Assembly (NCBI RefSeq): GCF_003614185.1
Contig: NZ_KZ987724.1
Span: forward strand, 1,044,149-1,108,148
DNA length: 64,000 nucleotides
Direction: 5' to 3'
Source: Paenibacillus aceti
Lineage (GTDB): Bacteria > Bacillota > Bacilli > Paenibacillales > Paenibacillaceae
In this document: positions 28,455 through 37,600 of the stretch, piece after piece
How the letters are laid out: the number at the start of each line of letters is the position of its first letter
Numbering within the stretch: the first letter of the stretch is position 1
The notes under the pieces: generated by a model
What the model was told of the DNA's origin: nothing
The model's input: only the letters and a program-made list of their open reading frames with translations
Databases searched by the model: none
Translations under genes and position numbers: made by a program

Positions 28455-28997
28455 ATGAATACGATGAAAATACAGAAAACCAGCAGAATCCTGACCGTCT
28501 GTCTTCGGGTGATATGTATCATTCTACTGATCGCTATTGCCGGAGAGCTCGCGGCCATCCTCTGGCTAGCCACAGCCTCAGGGGAGGTGGTGCCTGTAGC
28601 ACTAAGCAATATTATTTCTTATTTTTCTCTTGCGGATTATGCCCATGGTCCGAAAACAGAGCTAATGGCGAATATATTCGTGAATATGTCGAGACAGGGG
28701 ATCATGGTCGCTATGTTCCTCATTGCCGGGGCGATTTTTAAGGATATTAGCAGAGAGTATACCCCTTTTGTAACCAAACATATTAGACGTCTTCATGTGA
28801 TCTCCATTCTGATGATATGCTTGTCGCTTATTCCCGGAGTTGTTGAGATCATCATGATTCAATGGGTACGGCCTTCTGTGAAGGGGACGGCGTCATTTGA
28901 ACTTTCTTACATTTTTGTAGCCGTGATCTTCTTCTGTCTGGCCCAAATCTTCGATTACGGCAGGTTGCTTCAGCAGCAATCTGATGAAACCTTATAA
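28455..28997 (+). CDS. DUF2975 membrane protein
   Basis: 180-residue protein with four hydrophobic segments (ICIILLIAIAGELAAILWL, GIMVAMFLIAGAIF, VISILMICLSLIPGVVEII, LSYIFVAVIFFCLAQIF), matching the DUF2975 pattern, including a FEYGxxLQ-like ending FDYGRLLQQQSDETL. DUF2975 genes are usually followed by a small YozG-type HTH regulator, exactly as here, and the stop is 13 bp before that start. Probably a membrane partner or sensor for the regulator; the role is inferred from the conserved pairing. Confidence 0.82.
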   Translation: MNTMKIQKTSRILTVCLRVICIILLIAIAGELAAILWLATASGEVVPVALSNIISYFSLADYAHGPKTELMANIFVNMSRQGIMVAMFLIAGAIFKDISREYTPFVTKHIRRLHVISILMICLSLIPGVVEIIMIQWVRPSVKGTASFELSYIFVAVIFFCLAQIFDYGRLLQQQSDETL

Positions 28998-29010
28998 GGA
29001 TGGATGCACT

Positions 29011-29220
29011 ATGGCTATTATTTTAAGACTGGATCGAGTGATGGCTGACCGGAAAATGTCTCTGAACGAGCTCGCAGACAAAGTAGGGATCTCGAATGTC
29101 AATCTTTCAAATATCAAGACAGGCAAGGTAAGTGCGATTCGATTCTCGACGCTGGATGCGATTTGTAAAGTGCTCGATTGCCAGCCTGGCGACATATTGG
29201 AGTATAAAAAGGAGGATTAG
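29011..29220 (+). CDS. XRE-family HTH regulator (YozG-like)
   Basis: 69-residue single-domain Cro/C1-type DNA-binding protein: MSLNELADKVGISNVNLSNIKTGK forms the helix-turn-helix, then STLDAICKVLDCQPGDILEY. The frame is open from 28984, but the ATG at 29011 with AAGGATGG upstream is the start. Length and C-terminus match YozG-type regulators that accompany DUF2975 proteins. It is sandwiched between the DUF2975 gene and a CPBP protease gene and likely controls this small operon. Confidence 0.88.
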   Translation: MAIILRLDRVMADRKMSLNELADKVGISNVNLSNIKTGKVSAIRFSTLDAICKVLDCQPGDILEYKKED

Positions 29221-29223
29221 AAT

Positions 29224-29832
29224 ATGACTATTAACCTGTTAGTATCATCGCTGCTCCAGCTTGTTCTCGTCATTGCTGTAGCGTTTGTTTGCTGGCTTAT
29301 TTTTGCTAGGAAGAGGCAGCCCTTCTTATCCTGGGTCGGATTCATCAAGCCAGCTATAAGGAAGAGGAAGCTTTTTAGCGGCTTATTTATAGCAGGATTT
29401 ATTTTGTTTTCTGTGGTGGGCTGGCTTGTTTTTGTTTATTTTACCGATCCTTCTGAGGTGGCGACCTCGCAGTTCTATGGGGTAGGTGTGTCAGGCATAG
29501 GCGGGGCCTTATTATATTCATTTGTACAGACAAGTTGCTCAGAGGAGATATTATTCAGAGGCTTAATCGGAAAAAGATGTATCTCTGCATTTGGCTTCGC
29601 AATCGGAAATTCGATTCAATCGATATTGTTCGGCGGCTTGCATGGAGTGATGTTCTTGGCGAGTACAGGAGTGGTTAACGCTCTAATCATAACGGTATTT
29701 ACGGCCCTCATCGGCTGGGGGATGGGATATATGAATGAGAAATTATCGGGCGGCTCTATATTGCCAAGCTGGATGCTGCATGGTCTCGCGAATCTGTTCT
29801 CGACGATGATTATGATGTTCAAGCTATTCTAG
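29224..29832 (+). CDS. CPBP-family intramembrane metalloprotease
   Basis: 202-residue membrane protein with the three motifs of the CPBP/Rce1 (Abi) family: SCSEEILFRG (EExxxR glutamates), FGGLHGVMF (first histidine) and SWMLHGLANL (second histidine). About five hydrophobic segments. The ATG at 29224 has AAAGGAGG at ideal spacing, three bases after the regulator's stop codon. CPBP proteins process membrane-bound peptides or signalling proteins and often provide bacteriocin self-immunity. No bacteriocin gene is visible nearby. Confidence 0.88.
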   Translation: MTINLLVSSLLQLVLVIAVAFVCWLIFARKRQPFLSWVGFIKPAIRKRKLFSGLFIAGFILFSVVGWLVFVYFTDPSEVATSQFYGVGVSGIGGALLYSFVQTSCSEEILFRGLIGKRCISAFGFAIGNSIQSILFGGLHGVMFLASTGVVNALIITVFTALIGWGMGYMNEKLSGGSILPSWMLHGLANLFSTMIMMFKLF

Positions 29833-29921
29833 GCGGGGATCAGCCTTGCATGTATTTCCAGCAATTTAATCATAATAGGCAGGAGGCTGTAGAAGATCAA
29901 AGACAAAGCGAGTGATGATAC

Positions 29922-30920
29922 TTGAAGTGGACAGCCATAGCGCAGCTCCTGCTCATGCTGCTGAATAATGACGGGGAACAGGATGACAGCTTGCTCACTA
30001 TAACCCAAGAGGGGAAAACGGTATCCACGGTGAACAGGGAGGCTTATGCTCTTCCCGTATTTCCGCTATTGGACATGGCTAAGTATAATCGATGGGTTAA
30101 TGAATTGGAGCGGAAAACTTACAGGCCAGCGATGAATGCACGGATTCAGCATAACGGTCAAATTAGGGCCGGGCAAAATGGCAGCAAACTGGATCGCCGG
30201 GAGCTGTTGAAGGCTTATTATGCGTATCTCTACAGTCAAGGGGCGGCTTCGCTTGAAGTACCCACATATCCGGTATACCCCAAGGTAGATACGGAGCTGC
30301 TCGCTTCACTGCGCTCCAGGCAGATCGGATATTATGTCACTTATTTCAATTCCAGTAATAAGGCTCGTACTACGAATATCGCCCTGGCAGCGGAAGCGAT
30401 TGACGGAACCGTTGTTTTCCCGGGGGAGACCTTCTCCTTCAATCAAGTGGTGGGAATCCGCACACCGGGCAAGGGATATAAGAAGGCTGCTGTCATTGTT
30501 CGGGGGGAACTGTCAGAAGGTGTAGGGGGCGGAATCTGTCAGGTATCCTCGACCTTATTCAATGCCGTGGATCGGGCAGGTTTAAGCATTGTACAGCGAT
30601 ATTCACATAGCCGTAACGTTGCCTATGTTCCTCCCGGGCGGGATGCGACGGTTAGCTGGGGTGGGCCGGATTTTGCCTTCGATAATATGTATAACCAGCC
30701 GGTTCTGATTCGGGCGTTTGCGGGAAGTGGCAGTATCTCTGTGTCCATTTTCTCATCTGATGTGATCGAATATACGCCAAGAAGGGTACCAAGCATGTCG
30801 AATCAGGTGCCGGAAGAGATTCATGATCCAACTCCAGAGGCCGCACATGGGAAATCTGGAAAAGAAGGCAATTACCCCTCAGGGTCGTCTTTACCTCCGA
30901 AAATACCTCAAGAAGAATAG
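29922..30920 (+). CDS. VanW-family protein
   Basis: 332-residue protein. The VanW domain occupies the C-terminal half: TFSFNQVVGIRTPGKGYKKA, GGGICQVSSTLFNAVDRAGL, RYSHSRNVAYVPPGRDATVSWG and FDNMYNQPVLIRA are hallmark segments. The C-terminal tail is Pro/Glu/Gly-rich. The start is TTG at 29922; an in-frame stop lies immediately upstream and no strong ribosome site is visible, so a later ATG is possible. The N-terminus is only weakly hydrophobic. VanW proteins are cell-envelope associated with no settled biochemical activity; there are no van resistance genes here. Confidence 0.85.
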   Translation: MKWTAIAQLLLMLLNNDGEQDDSLLTITQEGKTVSTVNREAYALPVFPLLDMAKYNRWVNELERKTYRPAMNARIQHNGQIRAGQNGSKLDRRELLKAYYAYLYSQGAASLEVPTYPVYPKVDTELLASLRSRQIGYYVTYFNSSNKARTTNIALAAEAIDGTVVFPGETFSFNQVVGIRTPGKGYKKAAVIVRGELSEGVGGGICQVSSTLFNAVDRAGLSIVQRYSHSRNVAYVPPGRDATVSWGGPDFAFDNMYNQPVLIRAFAGSGSISVSIFSSDVIEYTPRRVPSMSNQVPEEIHDPTPEAAHGKSGKEGNYPSGSSLPPKIPQEE

Positions 30921-31043
30921 GTCCGAGCGCGCTTGTCACTCCTTATATATTCATTCTACAATATAGGTAGATTTTTCTTGGAGATGGGTGGCATGTAACT
31001 TGGAGGTCGTGAAACAGAGGCAGTCATGGAAGGAGAGAGGGAA

Positions 31044-31712
31044 ATGGATAAGCAGGAGTATGCCCAATATCTACTCGGCTTGATGGATGAGGAAGCAGAT
31101 GCGGAAGAAATCGATGAAGATATGTTCTACGGGTATTTCCAAATGTATATGCCAAGCGGGGAAGGCGTAGAGCGAACCTTCAGCCCATTGCCGGATGGGG
31201 AGGCTTACCAGCAGCGGATCGTCCAAATCTATGAGATGCTTGATCCGAAGGAGTTTGCGGGGAATACGGTTCCTGGATATTTTAATGGTAAATCTGGGGC
31301 TGCACCCGAGGATCTGATACAGGCGTATGGCAGCAAGCATATCGCTGAACTGAAGCAGCTGCTGGAACAGCATGCGGATGAGGAGTATACTGCTGAAGCG
31401 ATTCACTATTTAGGTATGATTGACGAGGTAGTAGTGCTGCCGCCTGGTAAACTTGAGCAGTATCGAAAACAGTACGAACCCCTGGTGCATGACACACTGT
31501 TCGAGCTAATCAGCGAACATTCGGAGGGTGATGAGCCTGTTGAGATTTTAAGTGAGGCTTTCTATTCGATTGCCTGTGACTATTGGATTTCCTATTATCT
31601 GCAGTGGCATCGATATGGACTTGGCGGAGACCCATTGGCCTCCTATTTTGAGTTGTATCGGCTTGGGTATTCGGCTACATTCGCCGGAAATAAGCTGTAT
31701 CTTGGAGCATAA
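31044..31712 (+). CDS. Hypothetical acidic cytoplasmic protein
   Basis: 222-residue protein, rich in Glu/Asp in the first 60 residues (LMDEEADAEEIDEDMFYGYF), with helical middle and aromatic-rich C-terminus (YSIACDYWISYYLQWHRYG). No signal or membrane segment. ATG at 31044 (MDKQEYAQ) is preceded by GAGAGAGGG; the frame opens six codons earlier. I do not recognise the family. It stands alone between VanW and the metallophosphoesterase. Confidence 0.7.
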   Translation: MDKQEYAQYLLGLMDEEADAEEIDEDMFYGYFQMYMPSGEGVERTFSPLPDGEAYQQRIVQIYEMLDPKEFAGNTVPGYFNGKSGAAPEDLIQAYGSKHIAELKQLLEQHADEEYTAEAIHYLGMIDEVVVLPPGKLEQYRKQYEPLVHDTLFELISEHSEGDEPVEILSEAFYSIACDYWISYYLQWHRYGLGGDPLASYFELYRLGYSATFAGNKLYLGA

Positions 31713-31915
31713 GCGGCGGATTGTGGAGTTTCTGACAGTTGCCGTGTTTCTACATATCAGCCCTCAGTCAGTGGAGTTGGCATACTCTACTAGCCGGGGG
31801 CTATTGTCATATAAAGGCCATCATTTAATTTCAAATATTGAGTTCTGTTAAGCCAGGATCATCCGTATATTTAACAGGGAATGGACAGCCGGCTGAAATC
31901 CATTCGCATCGACTT

Positions 31916-31937
31916 AAAGTTATAGCGCTTTAACTTT
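31916..31937. promoter_or_regulatory. Near-perfect 22-bp palindrome, candidate operator
   Basis: AAAGTTATAGCGCT followed by TTAACTTT: outer arms AAAGTTA/TAACTTT with a central AGCGCT and two mismatches. It lies 24 bp upstream of the start of the frameshifted phosphoesterase gene, a typical repressor or activator position. The rest of the 31713-31954 gap shows nothing I can name. Confidence 0.45.
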
Positions 31938-31960
31938 ATGGGAGACGGAAGGAGATGTGT

Positions 31961-34121
31961 ATGAAGCTATTTTCGGGGAAAATGGGAAAACGGGGGCTGT
32001 CGCTGCTGCTTGCCTTTATGGTGCTTTTGCTTCAGCTGCAGTTCCAGTTTCAGGGCAGGGTATTTGCAGAAGACACGGCGACAACGGTACCTTCAGCGGA
32101 ATGGAGATACACGGAGACCCCGACGGATCTGGAGGTTTATTCGGCGACAAATGGGGTCTACAAGAATGCCTCGAATTTTCAGCCTGAAGTGATCCCTTCG
32201 GTTGAGGCTACTGCTGAGGAGAAGGTGCTGCTAGCGGAATGGGTCTTCGCCAATTCAGGCAGTAGCGGTGAATTTCCTGCCACAGGCGGTATTCTGAAGG
32301 CATTGTCCAGCTTCCAGAATGTCGGCGGCTATTACGAGTATTCTGACAGCAGCCAGCATTTAAGATACATTGTATATTCGTTGGGTGGTCCGTTCTAATA
32401 CGAATACGAAGGGATCGCAAGGGATTGGTAGCACGGGCTCCAGTCTGATCAAGGATATCCGTCTGTCAGGTACGGTTCAGGACGGTGAAGTTCCGGGTGA
32501 TACGCCGACCGTACCGAAGTTGATCAATATGACGCTGATTGGCGATACCAAAACGAGCCGTTCCTTCGCCTGGTATACTGACACAACGGCAGCATCCGTG
32601 GTGCAGGTGGTCGAGGCTGCAAGGGCTTCAGAAGACAGCTTTCCCGATAGTGAAGCGCTGACCTTCCAAGGCAGCACCGAAGAGATTCAGACATATGTGA
32701 CGAAGGCGGATCGGAACGCCAAGAAGAAACAGAAATTTTACAGCCATAAAGTGACGGCTACCGGCTTATCCCCAGGAACGACATACAAATATCGGGTGGG
32801 CAGCGGATTAGCGAATAGCTGGAGTGGAGTAGGAAGCTTCACGACGAATGCACAAGGCAACGAGCCGTTTCATTTCATCGCGGGTTCGGATTCGCAGGCC
32901 TCCAGCAAGTCGGGCTTTGAGCCATGGGCGGATACGTTCAAGAAGGCGGTACAGACGGTTGGCGATCCGAAGTTCCTGATCAACGCCGGGGATCTGGTCG
33001 ATAATGGCGATCTGGAGGAGCAGTGGCAGTGGATGCTGGGTCTGCCGCAAGAGCAACTGCTGAATGTGCCGATTGTCCCGGTTGTCGGCGGTCATGAAGT
33101 GCAGGATTATGATGGAGATGAGACAACGCCGAACTCCAACTTCTACTATCATTTCAATCTGCCGAAGCAGGTCGTGGCTAATACGCATGATGGATCGGTG
33201 TACTCTTTTGATTATGGGAATGCCCTGTTCCTGATCTTCAATTCACAGTATGCTGGAAAGCTGGCCAGTAATGGCAAGGACATCAAGAAGCAGGATCAGC
33301 AGTTCGCAGATCAAGTGGAGTGGATGAAATACATGGTCGCGAAGAGCGATGCTAAGTGGAAATTTGTAACCTTCCATAAAGGTCCGTATTCAGCAGGGGA
33401 TAATGCGGGGGAATGGGAGGACGACCGAGTTCAATTTTATAAAAAAGTGCTCATCCCCGCCTTTGATGAGATGGGCATCGATATGGTATTCGAGGCACAT
33501 GATCATATGTATATGAGATCGTACCAGATGCTGAACGACAAGGTGATCCCTCCCGGCCAAATTACGGTGGATGCGCAAGGGAATGCCGTGAACCCGAAGG
33601 GGACGGTCTACCTGATGTCCAACGCTTTTGGCGATAAGTTCTATAATAAGTATCCGGGCTATGATGATTATTTTGCCGCGATTGACACCCAGCCGAATAA
33701 GAAGATGTTCACCGACGTGTCTGTATCCGCGGATGTTCTGCAGATCAAGGCTTACACCGCAGCCAAAAAAGATGAGAAATCGGGCAGCAACGGCGTCAAG
33801 CTCTACGATCAATATGGGATCAAGCGGACGGATACCAAGCCAGCTAAGGTTGAAAATGCTAAAGCCCAGGTCAGCGGGGGCAAGGTAGTCATCTCCTGGA
33901 AGGCACCTGCATCGAGCAGCGAACCGATCAGGGGCTTCCGCATCTATGAGAAGAACGGTAAGATCAAAACCAACTGGAATGTATATGTCGGGGCCGAATC
34001 TGGAAAGAAGGACTATAGCTACACAGTAAACAACATCAGTACCTCTGAAAAATATCAGTTTGTGATCCGAGCTGTCGGAAGCAGAATCAATTCAGATCCG
34101 GTCGAAGTTAGTGTGAATTAA
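31961..34121 (+). pseudogene. Secreted purple-acid-phosphatase-like metallophosphoesterase, frameshifted
   Basis: Two frames make one gene. 31961-32398 encodes a signal peptide (GKRGLSLLLAFMVLLL) and an N-terminal domain, ending SSQHLRYIVYSLGGPF-stop; the second frame picks up at about 32388 (RSNTNTKGSQGIGSTG) and runs to 34121. Domains in order: N-terminal FN3-like/PAP-N region (RSFAWYTDTTAASVVQV), calcineurin-like phosphoesterase (FIAGSDSQ, NAGDLVDNG, VVGGHEVQ, FHKGPYSAG, EAHDHMYMRS), then a C-terminal FN3 domain. The metal-binding GNHE motif reads GGHE, losing the conserved Asn. Start ATG 31961 has GAAGGAG six bases upstream. The frameshift and lost ligand together suggest decay, though a sequencing error cannot be excluded for the shift. 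Confidence 0.78.
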
Positions 34122-34129
34122 CAATTAAG

Positions 34130-34166
34130 CAGCCTTGGTTCGGTGTTCAAGTGAACCAAGGCTATT
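34130..34166. terminator. Bidirectional terminator after the phosphoesterase gene
   Basis: AGCCTTGGTTC...GAACCAAGGCT followed by ATTTTAT on the + strand. A related hairpin (AGCCTTGGCTC...GAACCAAGGGCT) lies beside the other DUF11 gene copy at 42785, so this one may originally have served the DUF11 remnant next to it. Confidence 0.8.
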
Positions 34167-34171
34167 TTATC

Positions 34172-34225
34172 TATTCCTTGTGCTCGTGGATGCGGATGAA
34201 TATCACATTAGGGCTGACGAGGAGT
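34172..34225 (-). pseudogene. 3' scrap of a DUF11 surface-protein gene
   Basis: On the minus strand the last 14 or so codons read SPNVIFIRIHEHKE-stop, matching the ends of the DUF11 genes at 34638 (SSNVVFIRIHEHEE) and 42835 (SSKVVFIRIHEHEE). Similarity fades upstream beyond about 34225. It is followed by the same kind of AGCCTTGG hairpin as the 42.8 kb copy. A leftover of a third paralog. Confidence 0.7.
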
Positions 34226-34301
34226 CTCTCTCTGACTGGCTCCTAGCGGGCAGAAGATTAACTGGAAATTCGCTTGCCTTCGGCCTTTTATATAACTGCT
34301 A

Positions 34302-34470
34302 AAATGCATCTATTCCTAGGAAAATATCATGGGACCGGAGGAATAGATGCGAATATACAATTATTTTCTTAATTAAGCCTCTTTTGAACGAGAACCGATC
34401 CCAATAGTTGTAGAAATGCACTTATCTACGTAGTAGAGCGGCTAAAGGAGGAGAATAGATGTATATTCGC
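34302..34470. repeat. Four-motif palindromic element, family C
   Basis: Four arms: AAATGCATCTATTCC (34302), GGAATAGATGCGAAT (34340), AAATGCACTTATCT (34414) and GAATAGATGTATATTC (34453). Arms 2 and 4 are inverted relative to 1 and 3. Pitch is about 38-74-39 bp. No other full copy was found in this window. It occupies the gap between the DUF11 scrap and the terminator of the large DUF11 gene; nothing else is evident there. Confidence 0.6.
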
Positions 34471-34570
34471 ACTTATGATATGCGACTATCTTATCGAGCT
34501 GGATCATATGCCTGAACAGAAGTGTTACCTCTACATCTAACGCGCCATGTCTACGTGCTCTAAATAAGAA

Positions 34571-34612
34571 CGGAGAGCCCTGGTCCGCGAAATGCGGCCG
34601 TGGCTCTCTAAT
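34571..34612. terminator. Terminator downstream of the large DUF11 gene
   Basis: GAGAGCC...GGTCCGC, loop GAAAT, GCGGCCGTGGCTCTC: a long stem with small mismatches. On the minus strand it follows the stop at 34638 and leads into GTTCTTATTT. On the + strand a T7 run follows, so it can work both ways. Confidence 0.75.
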
Positions 34613-34637
34613 TTTTTTATTTCTATTTACCGTGTTA

Positions 34638-37600
34638 CTATTCCTCATGCTCATGAATGCGGATGAATACCACGTTAGAGCTAGCGTGGAAATTCTGGTT
34701 CGCTCCCTGCGGGCGGAAGGAGACCTGCGCGGTGTTGCTGACCTTCCGCTTGGCCGGGACTTTGACGACTTTGATCGCAAAAGTGACGCGAACCGTCTGA
34801 CCAGGGTTCAGTTGTCCCAGCGGGATGCCTGTTCCCGGGTTGGCGGTGTCAAGATGCTTGCCGTCTACCATCACGCTACCCTGCTTGAACTGAATGCCCT
34901 CCTGCAGTTTGTCAGTCAGCACTGTATCCAGGACGGGAATCGTTCCGGCATTGCTTATCTTCAAGGTAAAATGCACTGTATCTCCAACGAAGGCCTCGGT
35001 TGTACTCGTCTCCTTAATAATCGATAGCGGCAGGGCGGCTACATTCACCACCGCAGTTGCTGCCTGCTCCGGTAGACCGGGTGCCGACACGATCAAGGTG
35101 TTCACGATCTGCTCACCAGCTACCGCAGTGGCGGGAACGGTGAATGGAATGATCGCGGTTTGCACTTCGCCGGGCTCTTGAGCAGCGATCACGCCTTGTA
35201 AATTCAGTAGAGGATCAGAGAAACGCACCTGATGCAGTGTCACATTCCCTGTGTTCACCCCGCGCAGCGTGAAGAAGACGGTCTGCCCTGGCAGTGCTGT
35301 GGTCGGTGACACCTGCTTACGTAGATCCAGGCGCTTGATGCTGGCAACTGTGACCGTGGCTTCGGCTTCCAGCCGCCCGATCTCTGGAGATTCAAAGCTT
35401 ACGATGTTGTGTAGCAGCGTTCCGCCTGTAGTTCCCGGCGGTACTGTGAAAGTTTGAGTAATGATCGTGAAATAATCACTCGGTATCTCGTTGGCAATGT
35501 GCACAATACCCAGCAGTGGATCAGAGCAGCGCAGGTTGGTTAACGGCGCACCAGACAAGTTGCGAAACTCAATCGTGAAGGTAACCGTCTCTCCCGGAGC
35601 GGCTGTCGGGCGATCTACCGTCTTCGTTAAGCTAGCCTGGAACGGTGGCAGGACGGTGAGAGCCGAAGAAGCCGTTGTTTCCCCTGTCTGATCACTGCGG
35701 GCGACAATGGTATCGGCGATGACGGTGCCTGTCGGCAGATTCGGGACGACGAAAGGTACAGATACGGTTTGAGTGCTGCCCGCGCTTAGCGAAGGGACGA
35801 CTAGCTCAAAGCCCAATTGTGGATCGCTGAGCGTAATATTCGTTAAATCGGTGTTGCCCGTGTTGTGCAAAGTTAAGATCACGGATACCTTCTGACCCGG
35901 CTTCGCTTGAGCCGGGCTAAAGGCTTTGCTTAGCTCTAGTCCAGGCAATCCAGCGATGCTTAGAATTGTAGAGGTTACTACCGGATCACTTTGATCGGAA
36001 GTGACAGTTGCCGTGTTAATCAGCTCAGAGCCTGCTAGTGTCTCACCTGGAACGGTGAAGTCGAAGGTGAGCGTCCGCGTCTCTCCGGGAGCCATGGTTC
36101 CTAAAGGCTGCGTGATACCAATCAGATCGTCGGTGAGTACAACATTGGTTAATGGGCCGGTGCTTGGATTGGTGACGGTGAACGTATATTGTACCGTCTG
36201 ACCAGGTGCCGCCACCGATGGATTCACGGTTTTGTTCACATCAATCGTAAACGCTGGTGCATTGACGATGACGCGGGCGATGGCCTCGATCGATTCGGTC
36301 TGGTCGCTGGTGACCGTGCTGATATTGGTGAGGATCGTGCCATCCGGCGTTCCCGGTGGGATCACCATACTCAAATTGAAGGTTCTGGATTCGCCTACGG
36401 CAAGCACAGGTATCACCGCGTCCAGCCCGAGCGAATCATCCCCAACGCCAACGCTGATCAGATTATTGTTCCCGGTATTGGTAACGGTCACCGTATAGTT
36501 CACGGTGTCACCGGGCATAGCGGTAGAGACATCCGCTGTTTTCGTCAGCTCAATCGATGGCAATCCGAGCACTGTAACCGTGGCCGATGCCGACTGTGCA
36601 GGTACTTCCTGTGGTGCAGCGGTCAGTACGTTGGTGAACGTGGCCCCTTCCAAAGCATCCAGTGGTATTGTGAACGGAATCGATCCTCCGACTGAAGTTC
36701 CTGGAGCTATAGAGGGAACCGTGGCAGTGAACCCGATAAGCGGATCGGACAGAGCGATATTCGTTAATGGAACGTTGCCAGTATTGGTTAAGGTATAGAT
36801 AAACTGTACGGTATCGCCGGGCAAGGCCTCAGTCGGCTCTACGGTTTTTACCAAATTAAAGGAAGGTAGCAGTAGTGAGACAACTGCTTCTGCTTGAGCC
36901 AAAGTCTCAATAGGACCAAAGTGGCCGAGAACCGTAGCGATATTCACAAAATTCGTGCTCGCCCCCGCCGGAATGACGAAGGGGAGGGTGACCGTTCTGG
37001 ATTCCCCGACGCCGAGCGTCCCTAGATCCTGGTCAACGCTTAGCATCGGATCTGTCAGCAATACATCAGTTAAGGTGGTGTTCCCGCTGTTGGTGATGAC
37101 AAAGGTATAGGTGACTGTACTGCCGGGTGCCGCCGTAGCAGGATTTACCGTTTTCGTTAATTCAAGGGCGGAAGCTCCGGTAATGATCACATCGGCATTA
37201 GCAATCTCTGGCCCGGTTTGATCGGAAGAGGCAGTCACGGTGTTATGAATGATATCGCCTTCCATGGCGGTGACGGGAACGACGAACGGCACATCGATCT
37301 GCAGCGTATCTCCAGGATTCAGGGTATCAAAGAGTTCATCCACAGCCAGCATCGGGTCGGTGATGTGAACATTGGTGAGCGGTGTATTGCCGGTATTGGT
37401 CACGGAAATCGAATAGTTAATAGTTTCTCCGGGCGCAGCGGTGGAATGATCGACGGTTTTCATGATGAATAGTGCGGTAACACCTGTAACCACAATCTCA
37501 GCGGTCGTCGATACCGGCCCGGTTTCAGCTGGAGTCGCTGATGCTACGTTGGTTATGACGCTGCCCCCAGGGGTTCCTGGAGGAACCGTATATTGGACGA

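Noticed and set aside
36189-36695. 168-codon + strand ORF inside the DUF11 gene
   Set aside because: Shadow of repetitive coding sequence on the minus strand.
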